From Paralithodes platypus (lineage: Eukaryota; Arthropoda; Malacostraca; Decapoda; Lithodidae), in contig CM064572.1 of assembly GCA_032716605.1 (NCBI GenBank), positions 35,725,760-35,789,759 on the forward strand: a stretch of DNA of 64,000 nucleotides. The letters run 5' to 3'. Every line of letters begins with the position of its first letter. Positions within the stretch are counted from its first letter, which is position 1. Position numbers and translations under genes: made by a program. Below the pieces are notes generated by a model. That model searched no databases. It was given only the letters and a program-made list of their open reading frames with translations, and was not told the origin of the DNA. This document shows positions 30,796 through 43,571 of this stretch, piece after piece.

Positions 30796-31093
30796 TCTAT
30801 CCTTTATATTGAAAAAGTTACCTATTCTAAAATCATTCGTAAAATAATTCTGAAAGTTACTTAAGCTGAAGGGAAGTTGTTTCTTAGTAAATTTAACATT
30901 AGTTTTCTATATTGGTAGCTAATCTTTCCATAAAACGGCATCTTCACATACTTGATCAGTTTCGGAACAGTTGTTATTGGCAGTTTATCACCTCGTTGCT
31001 TATTACTCAAAAATACATCAAAAACTCTATTAAAAGTGTCTATTTTATAATTATTCTTGACAAACTAATCTCGTAGCTTACAAATTTCATCGT

Positions 31094-31640
31094 TCAATTT
31101 AAAATAATTAGAACAGACATTATATGCTCTGTTAACAAAGTCATAATGGAATTGATCTTATACATTTCGGGACAATAACTGTACCAATTCAACCTTAATC
31201 CAGTAAACGTTTTCTTTCTAAATACACCGGTGACAATTCCATTTTCGGTTTTACTAACTAGAACATCTAAGAATTCCAAAGAACCATTAACTTCCTTCTC
31301 GCATGTGAACTTTATATTTTTGTGCTGAGTATTTATATAACTAAAAAATCCTGATTGACAATCTCATCCTTGAAAATAAAAAAAACAGATCATCAATGTA
31401 ACGCTTAATATAATACAAAGGTCTAAACTGTGCAGGACAATTATCTAACCAGCCTATCTCTTTGTTACACATAAAAGTATCGGCAAACACGGGACCCAAG
31501 CAAGAACCCATGCTAATACCATCTACCTGGTTATACAATACCCCATTGAATAAGAAACATCACTCTGAAGTGGCAAACTTTAACAATTGTCTAACTATAT
31601 TTTCATCTAGCCCATAGAAACTGTTAGGATCATATTTACT
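31094..31640 (-). pseudogene. Penelope reverse transcriptase pieces
   Basis: The upstream piece (31538-31341, extending in frame to about 31640) reads VDGISMGSCLGPVFADTFM and then YIDDLFFLF, the Penelope RT motifs around the catalytic Y-x-DD. The next piece (31279-31094) holds MEFLDVLVSKTENG, the thumb-side motif. Frames are separated by indels, and the N-terminal RT blocks are absent. Confidence 0.85.
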
Positions 31641-31682
31641 CATGAAGATGGTGCTCCATGGAGTTATTTCCCAATTTTGTCC

Positions 31683-31684
31683 TC

Positions 31685-31742
<58 letters not shown>

Positions 31743-31761
31743 GGTATATATATATATATAT
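31683..31761. repeat. (CT)n and (TA)n microsatellites
   Basis: CT repeats, then TA repeats interrupted by CGG. The solo LTR inserted into the TA run. Confidence 0.95.
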
Positions 31762-33462
31762 TGTGACGCCTCCCGGCGTTAGCAGAATGGTTGCGTGGGG
31801 CATTGCAGCTCGCTAGCGCTCGCCAGGATGGGGGGATGGGCTACAGTTGTCCTAGAATGATCTGCTTTATTTAATTAGTGTCGTGTTGCCACAGACAGTC
31901 TAGAAATGGTCTTTGTTTTGGTCTGTGACCGCGCCTTATATTTTATATTCGCTATAATATAAATGTTGCTTGTGTGGGAGGCGAGCGAGAGAGGGTGAGG
32001 GTACACCTGGCAGCGGGGTGAGCTATGACGCGGCTCGCTTGGACGCTGACGGCGTTGGCGGCCGGGTGGTTAACTAGTCCCTTCCCGTCGCGGCCTCGTG
32101 TTCTTTACCAGCTCAGAGCTTGCCTGACACGCGTATCGCCTACATCCTTTGCAATTCTGTCCCCCATACTCGCCACTTTGCATACTGTTTCTCTCTCTCG
32201 ACTTCTCCTTTCTCATTCTCTAATCTTTATTAAACTCAACATCCCTTCTGGTTTCAGCATAGACGTTCACCGTCGACCAGTCGTAGTGTACGCGAAGCTC
32301 TCAGATAGTTCCATGTATTAGGTTAAGGAGGTATTATGCTTTATTGAGGTTTTTGAGAGACGGACTTTTCCGTATGTGTCCTCTCTCGGGAAGGTTGTAG
32401 ACCGGTATATGTCTCCCTGGCAAGGTGTTGAGTGATTCTTCTTGGTTATCTAAAGCTAGACTAGGGGTAAGGTTACTGTGTCGTTGTCTCCGATGTGTGC
32501 AGTGTTAGCTAAGCCCTGCACGACATCGACAGGTACTGTGGGAGCCTAAGTTGTCTTCGGGTGGGTTTACTTTGCGAGCACAGCGCTGTGGTGTGAGAGG
32601 GCCATAGCCTATCCCTCACAACATAGTGCTGCCTCCTTGTGTTGACTTCTGAGGGATCGCCAGGATAGAGCTAGGTACTAGAGACCTAGATTTATCAAGA
32701 GAGCATCCCCGTCATATAACGTAATCTTCATTATACCACATTCAGACAACGTTAGGCTACGAGCCGCATGCTCGCCCATTATTGCCCTGCCTTGATACTC
32801 CAGCTAGACTTTATTAACTGAGCAGACACTGGTTAGAGATAAGCCCCCATTATTATATGTATGCAGCATTATTATTCACTGCACTTTTGAGCCGAGGTTG
32901 TTGTTGAGTTGCACAACCCTAGTAGGCTGTTGCGTTGTGTCACGAAGCATTTCTTTAGTTGTCGAGCATTACTACCTTTGCGCAGTCTTTATTATTCGCC
33001 TGCCTATTATTACTATATGTCCTAGCATTTATTGTGACCTGTATTCTGCATTATAATTGTTCAAGATTCTTTACGAACATCTTCCCAGCATCAGACTTAT
33101 TTCAGAAGTTTCCAGTTGATGTTGCAGGACTAGCATTGCACTTTCTTTAATACAGGAGTGCCAGTTATTTGAGTATCTACCGTAACGTTAATTAATCACG
33201 TTAACTATCTTTTCTTTGTGTAACATAATCGAGTAATCTTTTACTGTTTGAGAATAGGCTGTTTCATTGAGCGTCAGCCTAGTGTGTGTGCACCAGTTAC
33301 CGAGTCATAGGATACCTCGTTGTCCAGGCACGACTCAGGGCGGTAATGGTGTTTTGTTTTCCAGTGTTTAAGGCAGGGTTGGATCTAGTGTTACCGTTGT
33401 TGCATTTTGCCATTATCTAGTCCAATGTTGAAGAGCCCTGTGTCTTTGAGAACCTGGATCGT

Positions 33463-33466
<4 letters not shown>
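31762..33466 (+). repeat. Solo LTR (element D), Gmr1-type gypsy relative
   Basis: 1705 bp bounded by TGTGACG and CGTAACA, flanked on both sides by ATAT inside an AT microsatellite. The first 120 bp (CGCTAGC..CGCCAGG, GGGCTACAGTT, GCTTTATTT) and the end (AGAGCCCTG...CGTAACA) match the LTRs of element C in inverse orientation. No internal coding sequence, so it is a solo LTR. Short open frames inside it (for example 32025-32321) are not credible genes. Confidence 0.8.
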
Positions 33467-33513
<47 letters not shown>

Positions 33514-33519
33514 TATACC

Positions 33520-33575
<56 letters not shown>

Positions 33576-33577
33576 TC
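33467..33577. repeat. (AT)n microsatellite
   Basis: About 110 bp of AT/TA repeats with CGA and GTA interruptions. Both the solo LTR and element B abut it. Confidence 0.95.
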
Positions 33578-35012
33578 TGACATACGGAGCCCTGTATGTT
33601 AATTAAGAGTTAGAATTAAGAGTTGAAGGAGTGTCAAACTACCCAAGCGGCGAAGCAGACTAGCGAGCGATCCAGCGAGTGGGAAACCAGCTCGTCTGCA
33701 TACCAGCAAACAAGCCTTCACACCTGCGCGCGTCATAGGGGACCCTGCAAACTACTTCGATGACCCAACGCTATGACGTATGATCGACGCCAGGAGCCCC
33801 CATTGGACCACGCACCTGCTATGCAACTCGAGGAGCTATGATAGGGGCGCGCACCATCACTCGCCTCCTGATTCGTTCCTACACCATCATTGTTTAGTAT
33901 ATAAGACCCGAGTAGTGGGCATTCAAATCAGTCTCATTTGGAGTTGGGGAAGGTGAACTTGCAGCTGGAGGAAGACGGGGTGAAGTATTATAATGGGATT
34001 GTGACTGTCAGTCAGATTATATAAGTGTGTGTTAAGTGTGTTCGGTGTAAACACTTACGTTATGTTGGTTAGTGAGATATGTGATTGGGAATTAAAGTTA
34101 ACGCTATTATTATGTACTTAACTATTTTAGTTGACTAACTTGTGGACTAAAGCAACTCTTTAAGTAATTGGGTTATGATGAAAGTAATACTATTGTTTTA
34201 TATTAATACTTACGAGTTCTTTAATTTTCTTTTAATTAAGCTTACATTGCTTAACGGTGCTTAGTACGGTGATACTATTGTTTCATATTAGTAATATCGC
34301 CTTAGACTAACATGGCTGTTTTAATGTTACTTCTAGTGATTTCCTAAGCTGAAGAAAATTCTTTTAACTTCAAAAATATTATTTTTGCTTTTCATATTAT
34401 TTGAGTTTGAATCGAATCTATGAAGCGATCCTGTAACTTAATTTACTCATAAATCAACCCTCAATGTTACGTGGTTAAGAAATACATTTAACTAATTATT
34501 AAATATATATCTAACTTTTTATGTGACTTTGATATTAATCCTGATGATAATAATAATATAATACTATTAACGTAAGACAAGAACCAAGAATAATTACATT
34601 AAATATAAATAAAAGGACATTAAGAAAACTAGCTATTAATTTCAAAAAAGGGTAAGAGACAGAAATATTCTTACTTTACTATTTATCTTTCAAGACTTTT
34701 TATAGAATTAATAGTCCTTCTTTAGCTATAACTTATTCGGTTCATAACCATAGCCTACTAAGCTTCGGTTAAATAATAATTCTTTATAAATATTACATGA
34801 CTTTAATTAGTTTCAGTATTTTTCATAATTAAAGAGTATCAGTCAATAAAGGATACCAAGCCCTAAGATCCAAAAGGAAAGGAAGCAACAACAGGAAATA
34901 ATTTTATTAGATTTTACTTTTGTTTTGCCTTCAGCTGACTGATACCTTAATATATATCTCTGTGCTATCTAGATTCATCAAGTTAACCACTTGAGGATCA
35001 AGATACATAACA
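33578..35012 (+). repeat. 5' LTR of element B
   Basis: Begins TGACATACGGAGCCCTG and ends GATACATAACA. Holds TATATAAG near 33897, a likely TATA box. About 20 bp longer than the 3' LTR. Confidence 0.88.
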
Positions 35013-35574
35013 GAAGAGTGGCGACCTCGCCAGGATTCATTTCATACAGTTTCACTCAGTTTCATTAACGTTTCACTACTTATAAATCAAATATTAATCA
35101 TGCCTCATCTAATTAATGACGAAGATGCTCGAGTTTTCATAGAATCAGAACCCACAGCCCCTGATATTGACTGTCTGTCAAAATCCGAACTGGAAGTGCT
35201 TGCCTCACATCTCCAGTTAACTGTCTCAAACATGTCCAAAGTAGAGGTGGCTCAGACCATAAAAACCCATTGTTCCCTGTAGAAGGCGGGGAGGGAGACG
35301 GAGCAGTTGGTGGGATCCCGAGTAAACCAAGCCAACTTGATGTACAATTGCCACCTGGTTTGACCGGTGATCAAATATTCGAACTAGAACTAGCCAGAAT
35401 GAAAATATATGCCGAAGCAAATGCCGAACAAGCCAGACTAAAAATAGAACAAATACCGAAGAAGCTAGCATAAAAGCCAGAGCAACGACCGAACAATATC
35501 AATATCAATATCAAATAGCTCAACTAAATGTCAATACAAATGCTCCCGAAATTGCTCCCCCTCTGGGATTAACT
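35013..35574 (+). pseudogene. Element B Gag N-terminus
   Basis: After the primer site, the ATG at 35100 opens INDEDARVFIESEP and LSKSELEVLASHLQLT, then stops at 35282. A second frame (35270-35473) gives LTGDQIFELELARMKIYAEA and a degenerate AEQARLKIEQ coil. The EDAR and coil segments match element C Gag (EEDARIF; LELAKIEER), so this is one frameshifted N-terminal Gag. Confidence 0.7.
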
Positions 35575-36240
35575 ATGACCAGTGTCATTCCACCTTTCAC
35601 TGAGGATAATGTTCAGGATTTCTTTGTTTTGTTTGAGGAAGTTGCTGGAGGTATGAAGTGGACAAGAGATCAATGGCCTTTTATGTTACAAACCGTTTTG
35701 ACAGGGCAGGCTCGAACCACGTATTTGTCAGAAGTAGCAGAGGTTAGGCAGGATTATGACAATCTCAAAGAAGCTATCCTAAAAACCTATCAATTGCAGC
35801 CTGAGGCTTACAGGAAATCTTTCCGTAAAAAACAGAAGAAAGTAGAAGAAACCCCTAAGGTATTTGCCAGGACCATGACTAAAACTTTCAATCATTGGGT
35901 CAAGAGTAAGAGAGTCACAAGCTACAACGATCTGAAGGAGTTGGTCCTGTTAGAAAATTTCCTATGGAAAATTGATTCTTCTGTATCCTATCATTTAAAG
36001 GGGAAAAAGGTAGATTGTCTTGCCGACACCGCTGACATGGCTGACACATACGTGCTCAACAACAAATTTCGTGGAAAGAAGCCCTACGATAATTCTAGTT
36101 CTAAATTTAAGTATCTCAATCACAAATCTGACAGACCCAGTCACAAGCCTATAACGTCTTCCCCAGCTAGCCAAAATAGAATTGTTCCCCTAACTAAAAA
36201 TGCGACTCAGGGCAATGGTAACAGAGAGGGCCCCAAGTAA
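35575..36240 (+). pseudogene. Element B Gag capsid-like region
   Basis: 221 residues: FTEDNVQDFFVLFEEVAGG, WPFMLQTVLTGQA, AYRKSFRKK and WVKSKRVTSYNDLKELVLLE, the same capsid-like blocks as in elements A and C. It ends in a stop just before the zinc knuckle, which lies in another frame. Confidence 0.8.
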
Positions 36241-36446
36241 TAGTAATGCTCAAAGAGGGAACGTTCCCGTATTCCCTAAAGTATGTACTTTTTGTGGCAA
36301 GAGAGGCCACCTAGCTTATCAATGCTGGGCCAAGGAGAGAACAGAGAGATCGGGGCAGACAGTTGCCGCCGTATCTCAAACTCCATATGTGCCTTTAATG
36401 CAGGACTCCTGACAGAAGGAGTACCTAGCACCAAAAGTTCCTTTAA
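36241..36446 (+). pseudogene. Element B zinc knuckle
   Basis: CTFCGKRGHLAYQC is an exact C-x2-C-x4-H-x4-C knuckle near 36283-36324. A ~51-bp direct duplication (CCTTTAATGCAGGACTCC and CCTTTAATACAGGACTCCC) follows; the MITE landed on the TTAA of the second unit. Confidence 0.75.
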
Positions 36447-36926
36447 CACCTTACGAGCGGCCTATGCGGTTTATTTATATGTACCGCCCAGCGGGGTGTT
36501 TTTAGCCAAAATAGGGCTGTTTACGTGATCATTTTCATGCCTAAATAAGACCCAGAACGTAAAACAAGTACCTATACCTGAAAGGGCATAAACAGAGCTT
36601 TCGAATGACACCATAACGATCCTTTTATGATGGCTAGTTTTCTTGCAATAACCGTGCAACGCGAGTGCAAAAAGCATGTAATTAGCCACTTTCCCGATAC
36701 AATTCCTTATATAGCGAGTGAGAGAGGGAGGAGGGAGCTGGGATTCGTGTCAGTATGTTCGCCGCGGTGGTCTGGAGCAGTCATACGCTCGCTACTCTCC
36801 TGCCACCACTTGTCTCTCTCTCTCAGCAACATTACGTGCTGAAATTGCCACTCGAGTTATGTCGAGCGCCGCCACATAGTCCAGCTTTATTTAACTCGAC
36901 TTATGTGGTGAGCCGCTAAATAAGGG
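36447..36926. mobile_element. piggyBac-type MITE, copy 2 (480 bp)
   Basis: TTAA at 36443-36446 and 36927-36930. Ends CACCTTACGAGCGGC and GCCGCTAAATAAGGG. About 97% like copy 1 by eye and exactly the same length. Confidence 0.85.
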
Positions 36927-37001
36927 TTAATACAGGACTCCCGACAGAAGGAGTACCTAACAGCTAACGTAAATCATCTAGACAGGGGTGTAGTAGCATG
37001 C

Positions 37002-38438
37002 GTGGTGCAACCCACTAGGGTTAAGCCAATAATAATTTCACCATCAGTGCAGGACAGTTACCGTCCCTTTATTTCATCTGGCAACGTGAGATTAAATGGT
37101 TGTATGCATGAGGTAAAAATTCTGAGAGACAGAGGTTCTACTAGCACCCTCATGGTGAATCCTTACACTGAGTGCCCACCTGGCGAACCAGTTGTAATGA
37201 GAGGTGCTGGAGGCCAATTTTATGCATATTTGGTAAAAGGCGAAATTGAATGTGAGTTACTACAGGGTGAGGCCACCATAGCTTTGTGTAGGTCCCAAGA
37301 TATCCCTGTGCCTGGGGTAACACTCCTTTTGGGGAATGATGTAGCAGGTGAGAAGGTCCGACCAGACCCCATTTTGTCACTTTCCCCTGTTAACGAGCCA
37401 CTAACCGGTGAGCTCGAAAAGGAGATGCCAACAGTTTTCCCTGTGTGTGCTGTCACACGTTCAATGTCTCAAGTAGCAGTTCCCTCAGACAGAAATGTAC
37501 CGAATGTAAGAGTTTATGAAAGGGATGATGAGAGTGTGACTGCCGCTCCAACTGTGCCTGATGATGTGACTGAGGTGGATTTATCTGACACCTTTATGGC
37601 TCATCTTGACCCTAACGATGACCATGAAACCCCTCCAAATTGTCCTAGTGGCCTGGTAGAGCTACAGAGAGATGATAGTGATTGCAAGGAGTTAGCTGCC
37701 AGGTCCGTGAGTGAAGAGGAATGTGAGAAGGAGGGTGGTGAATGTTTCTACCTCAAAGGAGGAGTATTGTGGCGTAGATGGAAACAGCCACACAGACCAA
37801 TCGATGACGGGGCTTGGGACGTCCATCAAGTAGTAGTCCCCAAACCTTGTCGTAGAGATATCATGGAAATGGCACAATGTATACCATTGGCAGGACACCT
37901 AGGTGTGAGAAAAACTCTAGACAGAATCAGAGCCCACTTTTACTGGCCAGGAATGCGTGCAGATGTAGTGGAGTTTTGTAGAGTGTGTCACACTTGCCAG
38001 ATGACAGGAAAACCCAATCAGAAGGTGCCTGTACATCCTCTGGTGCCCTTGCCCGTTTTCGAGAATCCTTTTACTCGAGTGGTAGTGGACATTGTAGGCC
38101 CATTGCCTAAGACTTCCCAAGGTAACATTTATTTATTAACTATCATGGACATGGCAACTCGCTACCCAGAGGCTATACCCTTAAGGACTACCTCTGCTCC
38201 AACTGTCATCAAGGAACTGCTCAAATTCTTCACCAGAATGGGTTTCCCCCATGAGGTGCAAAGTGATCAAGGAACTAATTTTACCTCTAACATTTTTCAG
38301 CAGTCCCTGAAGGAGTTGGGTATCGAGCATGTTAAGTCTAGCACCTACCACCCAGAGAGTCAAGGGGTTCTCGAACGATATCATCAGACATTAAAGGGAA
38401 TGTTACGTAAGTATTGTACAGAGACCGGAGTTGAGTAG
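37002..38438 (+). pseudogene. Element B protease and integrase
   Basis: Protease region: EVKILRDRGSTSTLM, where the catalytic Thr of DTG is Arg, and VTLLLGNDVAGE. After an acidic linker comes the integrase: GHLGVRKTLDRIRAHFYWPG, CRVCHTCQ, then the core VVVDIVGPLP, SDQGTNF and PESQGVLERYHQ, giving all three acids D, D and E. The frame continues in phase past a lone TAG (38436-38438), where the family normally has Trp (VEWDKGVP-like). Confidence 0.88.
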
Positions 38439-39500
38439 GATAAGGGGGTACCTTTTCTTTTATTTGCTACTCGTGAGGTTCCAATTGAATCCCTGGGTTT
38501 TTCCCCTAATGAGCTAGTTTTCGGTCACCAGGTAAGAGGTCCTTTGCAACTTTTGCAGGATAGCCTAGTTGGCCAGGAGGGGAACCAAAACCTCCTCAAG
38601 TATGTTTCAGATTTCAAAACCCGGCTGAGATCCTCATGCGAGTTTGCCGCTCAAAACTTGACAGTGGCTAATAGCTCCATGAAGAAATGGTATGACCGAA
38701 AAGCCCGTGAGAGGGAGTTTCAGCCCGGTGATGAGGTTTTGGTCCTGCTCCCCCTTTTTGGCCAACCTTTATCTGCCAAGTTCAGGGGCCCATATAAGAT
38801 CATTCAGAGGGTGAGCATTACCGATTATCTAGTAACTACCCCAGACAGGAGAAAGCCCACGCAAGTATTCCATATAAATATGTTGAAACCCTACCATAGG
38901 TCCCCTGATTCCTCTCTTCCAGATTCTCCCACTGTGGCAGTGAATGTCAGGACCTGTGGGCAGCCTGGTGCGGACAAAGTCTTCAGTTCTCTTACTGACC
39001 CGCAACAGACTGTTCCAGAGCCTGAAGGTAGCCATGCAGACTTTGACTTGTCATGTAGCCTATCCAACTTTCAGTATAATTCAGTAGCTTGGGGGGAATT
39101 ACCATCTAAACTATGTCATCTTCCCTCTGATCAAGCGAACCAACTAATCTCTGTTTTATCTCAGTCTCCCAGTGTGTTCCGTGATACTCCAGGGCTCACT
39201 TCTTTGGCCGTGCACGACATCGACGTAGGGGATGCAACTCCCATTAAACTATCCCCCTACCGTGTCTCGCCACAACGCAGGAGTATACTGCAGGTCGAGC
39301 TTGACTTCATGTTATCTAATGAGCTGATCACAAGGGCCTTAAGCCAGTGGAGTAGTCCGGTCATACTTGTGCCAAAGCCAGACGGGAGCCATAGGTTATG
39401 TATGGACTATAGGCAAGTCAATGCTGTCACAAAGAACGATACCTACCCACTGCCACGGATCAAAGATTGCATTTACCGGGTTGGCCTCATACAGCAGTAA
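38439..39500 (+). pseudogene. Element B integrase C-terminus and start of RT
   Basis: LGFSPNELVFGHQVRGPL, EFQPGDEVLVLLPLFGQPL and KFRGPYKIIQRVS form the integrase tail (GPY/F-type). After a linker, the RT begins: QWSSPVILVPKPDGSHRLCM, DYRQVNAVTKNDTYPLPRI. RT therefore follows integrase in one open frame, direct evidence for the unusual domain order. Confidence 0.88.
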
Positions 39501-39798
39501 GATAAACTTAATGAGAGGATTTTGGCAATTAGCTCTCCCTTGTAGCGAGGTAAATATTATGCTTTAGTAGTGCGCTATCAAGCCTTCAGCTGTGAGATGC
39601 CTTGCAGTTCGAATAACGCTCCAGCTACGTTCCGGCTATGTTCTGATGTGGTACCTGGAGACGTTGCCTACTATGGGTGATATCCTTATTATATCCTCAT
39701 TATAATCTTGCTGTTGCCAATCTGGTGGTGAATCTATTTATGTATTATGTTTAATATTATGTACTATACTCCTTAAACTCTTTTCTAGGGGGGAGGTC
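39501..39798 (+). pseudogene. Element B RT remnant and polypurine tract
   Basis: Other frames give SSKINLMRGFWQLALP and NNAPATFRLCSDVV, degraded RT blocks, then the sequence passes to non-coding DNA and AGGGGGGAGGTC. The catalytic YxDD and the RNase H are missing. Confidence 0.65.
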
Positions 39799-41211
39799 TG
39801 ACACGGAGCCCTGTATGTTAATTTAGAGTTAGAATTAAGAGTTGAAGGAGTGTCAAATTACCCAAGCGGCGAAGCAGACTAGCGAGCGAACCAGCGAGTG
39901 GGAAACCAGCTCGTCCGCATACCAGCAAACAAGCCTTCACCCTACGTCATAGGGGACCCTGCAAACTACTTCGATGACGTATGATCGACGCCAGGAGCCC
40001 CCATTGGACCACGCACCTGCTATGCAACTCGAGGAGCTATGATAGGGGCGCGCACCATCAATCGCCTCCTGATTCGTTCCTACACCATCATTGTTTAGTA
40101 TATAAGACCCGAGTAGTGGGCATTCAAATCAGTCTCATTTGGAGTTGGGGAAGGTGAACTTGCAGCTGGAGGAAGACGGGGTGAAGTATTATAATGGGAT
40201 TGTGACTGTCAGTCAGATTATATAAGTGTGTGTTAAGTGTGTTCGGTGTAAACACTTACGTTATGTTGGTTAGTGAGATATGTGATTGGGAATTAAAGTT
40301 AACGCTATTATTATGTACTTAACTATTTTAGTTGACTAACTTGTGGACTAAAGCAACTCTTTAAGTAATTGGGTTATGATGAAAGTAATACTATTGTTTT
40401 ATATTAATACTTACGAGTTCTATAATTTTCTTTTAATTAAGCTTACATTGCTTAACGGTACTTAGTACGGTGATACTATTGTTTCATATTAGTAATATCG
40501 CCTTAGACTAACATGGCTGTTTTAATGTTACTTCTAGTGATTTCCTAAGCTGAAGAAAATTCTTTTAGCTTCAAAAATATTATTTTTGCTTTTCATATTA
40601 TTTGAGTTTGAATCGAATCTATGAAGCGATCCTGTAACTTAATTTACTCATAAATCAACCCTCAATGTTACGTGGTTAAGAAATACATTTAACTAATTAT
40701 TAAATATATATCTAACTTGTTATGTGACTTTGATATTAATCCTGATGATAATAATAATATAATACTATTAACGTAAGACAAGAACCAAGAATAATTACAT
40801 TAAATATACATAAAAGGACATATAAGAAAACTAGCTATTCATTTCAAAAAGGGTAAGAGACAGAAATATTCTTACTTTAATATTTATCTTTCAAGACTTT
40901 ATAGAATTAATAGTCCTTCTTTAGCTATAACTTATTCGGTTCATATCCATAGCCTACTAAGCTTCGGTTAAATAATAATTCTTTATAAATATTACATGAC
41001 TTTAATTAGTTTCAGTATTTTTCATAATTAAAGAGTATCAGTCAATAAAGGATACCAAGTCCTAAGATCCAAAAGGAAAGGAAGCAACAACATAAAATAA
41101 TTTTATTAGATTTTACTTTTGTTTTGCCTTCAGCTGACTGATACCTTAATATATATCTCTGTGCTATCTAGATTCATCAAGTTAACCTCTTGAGGATCAA
41201 GATACGTAACA
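39799..41211 (+). repeat. 3' LTR of element B
   Basis: Begins TGACACGGAGCCCTG and ends GATACGTAACA. Nearly identical to the 5' LTR, so insertion was recent relative to the decay of the interior. Confidence 0.88.
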
Positions 41212-41777
41212 ATATACACACATATACATATACATGTATATATATATGTGTATATACAGTATATATACATATATGACAAAAGAATCCGCCCCTCCCCCTT
41301 AATGAGATTCAGTTAACCCCCTCTGTACAGGGCCGTCCTTTAAACATGCTACTGACTGCTATTAGATGATTCTATGCAGTTTAAAAAGGACCGCCAGCAA
41401 TATACAGGCTTCGAACTATCTCGCTTAACTCTTTTTGCTACCTCGGATCCTTCTTAAGCTGCATAACATTGTCTAAATACAGCAATATAGTTACCTCCCT
41501 ATACCTCCAAGCTTAATAAAACACCCACTGGACCCCCCTTCAAGATATTTATGTACATTTTTCACTAGAAAAATGTAATGGCCGATGGATGGTTCCTCTT
41601 ACAATTACAGGCTCGCTGTCGCTAGACCCTTAAATGGCACGAAAGGTCTTAAATTTGACTACAAAAAGTAACTAAATCAACAAACTAATGTGCCGAACGT
41701 CCTAAAATCTAAAAACTGATGGGTCTAAACATGAGGAAGAAGGGGAGCCAGAAAAACTACCCATCTCCCATCGATTA
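41212..41777. other. AT repeat and MITE remnants between elements B and C
   Basis: A TA/CA-rich stretch (41212-41275) is followed by a fragment of the palindromic MITE family (TTAGATGATTCTATGCAGTT near 41364) and, from about 41480, a partial copy of the TTAAGGGG family (CCTCCAAGCTTAATAAAACA; GGCTCGCTGTCGCTAGACC). ATTA at 41774-41777 is the target site of element C. No gene. Confidence 0.6.
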
Positions 41778-43571
41778 TGTTACGACTGGGGTTCAAATAT
41801 ATCAGGGCTCTTATTCATTGGACTAGTAATGGCATAAATGCTACAACGGAAAGCGCTAGCTCCAACCTCTGATGTATATTCCCAGTGAACAAAGAACACA
41901 AATACTCTACAGAGTTCTATATGCAATAATAGGCTATCAAACTCTCAATAAATGTGCGTGTACTCTAGGCTTAATGTTATGTGAAAACAGCCTATTACTA
42001 CCTATAACCGAAGGTGCTTGGTTATGGTATGCAAAGTAAGGTGGTAAGAGAAGTTACAGCTTACGTTACTTTAATCAATAAATGTCAGGCACTCCTGCAT
42101 GAAAGAAAGTGCACTAAAGTCCTTCAACACTAACAAGGAATCTTCTTTAAATGTTAGATGCTATAAAGATGCTCGTATCGGAAATGGAACCCAAAAAGGC
42201 AGGCAGCGGAACAATGCTCGTGCAGGCTATGCACACAAAAAGGCAGAATATATAATGCGGTCGGAGCCAAGAATATCCTAAACACAACAACAGTAATAAT
42301 AATCGCCACGACAATGCAGTATTCCTATCAACAAAAAGAGCCTAAGTCGTTTGTGTCTCAATACATCAAACTAGGCTGCGAAATGCTTGTGTAATCATAA
42401 ACGGGTATGCATAAAAAGAGTAATTAGGTTAATATACTTAATGTCTACTATGATTGATAAAGTCTAGCTAGAGTCAATGATACGAGATACTGGTGCGCAT
42501 GGCATGCCGCATAGCCTAGTGCAAATCTCAAGTCTGTGCGTCAAATATTACGTTATAGGGAAGGGTAGCTCTCTTGAGAAACCTTAATACCGAAGTATTA
42601 AGCGTTCTCCTGGCGTACCTCAAAGACAAACGAGCTTAGAACAGTGCAGAATGGTATAGGCAAAAAGCCCTCACTCGTGCATGCTCTACTCTCAATGGCA
42701 CACAGACTAGAATTTACTCAATCAACTCCAGTTCTCAGGTATGTCGTGCAGCTTTTAACTAAAGCCAGCACTCATAGGAAACAATACCTTATAATATCAG
42801 ACTCCTAGTCTAGCATTATCTAATCCAGCAGAACACTAATAATTAAAGGAAGCAGTACTTAAACAATATAAATGCCAACCAATGCTTCGTGATCCACTTA
42901 TCTTAACAACTAACATACATAGGCTATATCAGACCTTAACACACAATACAACTGGCCAGCATGAAGCTGATTTTGCAGAGTTAACCAGAGGGGGTATAAT
43001 ATTAATAAAAGGTGGTGAAGGATATGGAAAATGAGAGAGATAGGCAGAGGAAAAGATTCTCAGGTACGGAGCGGGGACAGATAGCAAGGGAAAAAAGATG
43101 GGTGTGTTCTTGAAACCAGATCTGAGGGAGAGAGTGGCGAGGAACTGTATATATACTCGCACCAGCTCGAGCCGCGTGGGAAAAGAGCGGTTACAAGTCC
43201 TCTAACCACTAGCAAGAGAGCTTGCAGCATGGTGAGGACCTCTCTCCACCAACCCCTGCGAACGAGGCAGCCAGCCGTGACGTCATCGAGCGGGACAAAA
43301 ACACTACGCGCTCACTCTGTTCTACTCTCTCTCTCTCTCCCAGATCCCATCATTACGAGTTAATGATAAAACATATACTTTACAATTAAATATATAAAGC
43401 CTTGACATGGGTGAAAACAAAGAGCCTTTCTGGACTGCCCATGACACAAGCTTTCATATGAAATAAAGCACACTCTAATACACAAACTGTAGCCCCATCC
43501 ACTGCCCTGGCGATCCTAGCGAGTCACTGTAGGACAAGCCATGCGGTTCTAACGGAGTGGTTAACGTCACA
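41778..43571 (-). repeat. 3' LTR of element C
   Basis: About 1794 bp; on the minus strand TGTGACGTTAACC to AGTCGTAACA. The TATATATAC near 43148 is a possible promoter TATA. Confidence 0.9.

Larger units (their letters stand above)
30478..31680 (-). mobile_element. Penelope-like element, RT and GIY-YIG part
   Basis: Minus-strand remnant with the RT active-site region followed by a GIY-YIG endonuclease, the order typical of Penelope-like elements. Several frameshifts. The 5' end stops near 31640-31680, where an inverted copy of the element's own 3' end is attached, then CT and AT microsatellites. Confidence 0.85.
33578..41211 (+). mobile_element. Gypsy element B, integrase-before-RT order, truncated RT
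   Basis: A 7.6-kb element with LTRs at 33578-35012 and 39799-41211, primer site TGGCGACCTCGCC after the 5' LTR, gag, knuckle, protease, integrase, chromo-like/GPY region and then RT. The RT is cut after its first half and the purine tract AGGGGGGAGG follows. Integrase before RT is the Gmr1-type order. A piggyBac-type MITE lies at 36447-36926. The target site is AT-repeat, so the duplication cannot be read cleanly. Confidence 0.88.

Noticed and set aside
32025..32321. Open frame with hydrophobic N-terminus
   Set aside because: Lies inside the solo LTR; no conserved motif.
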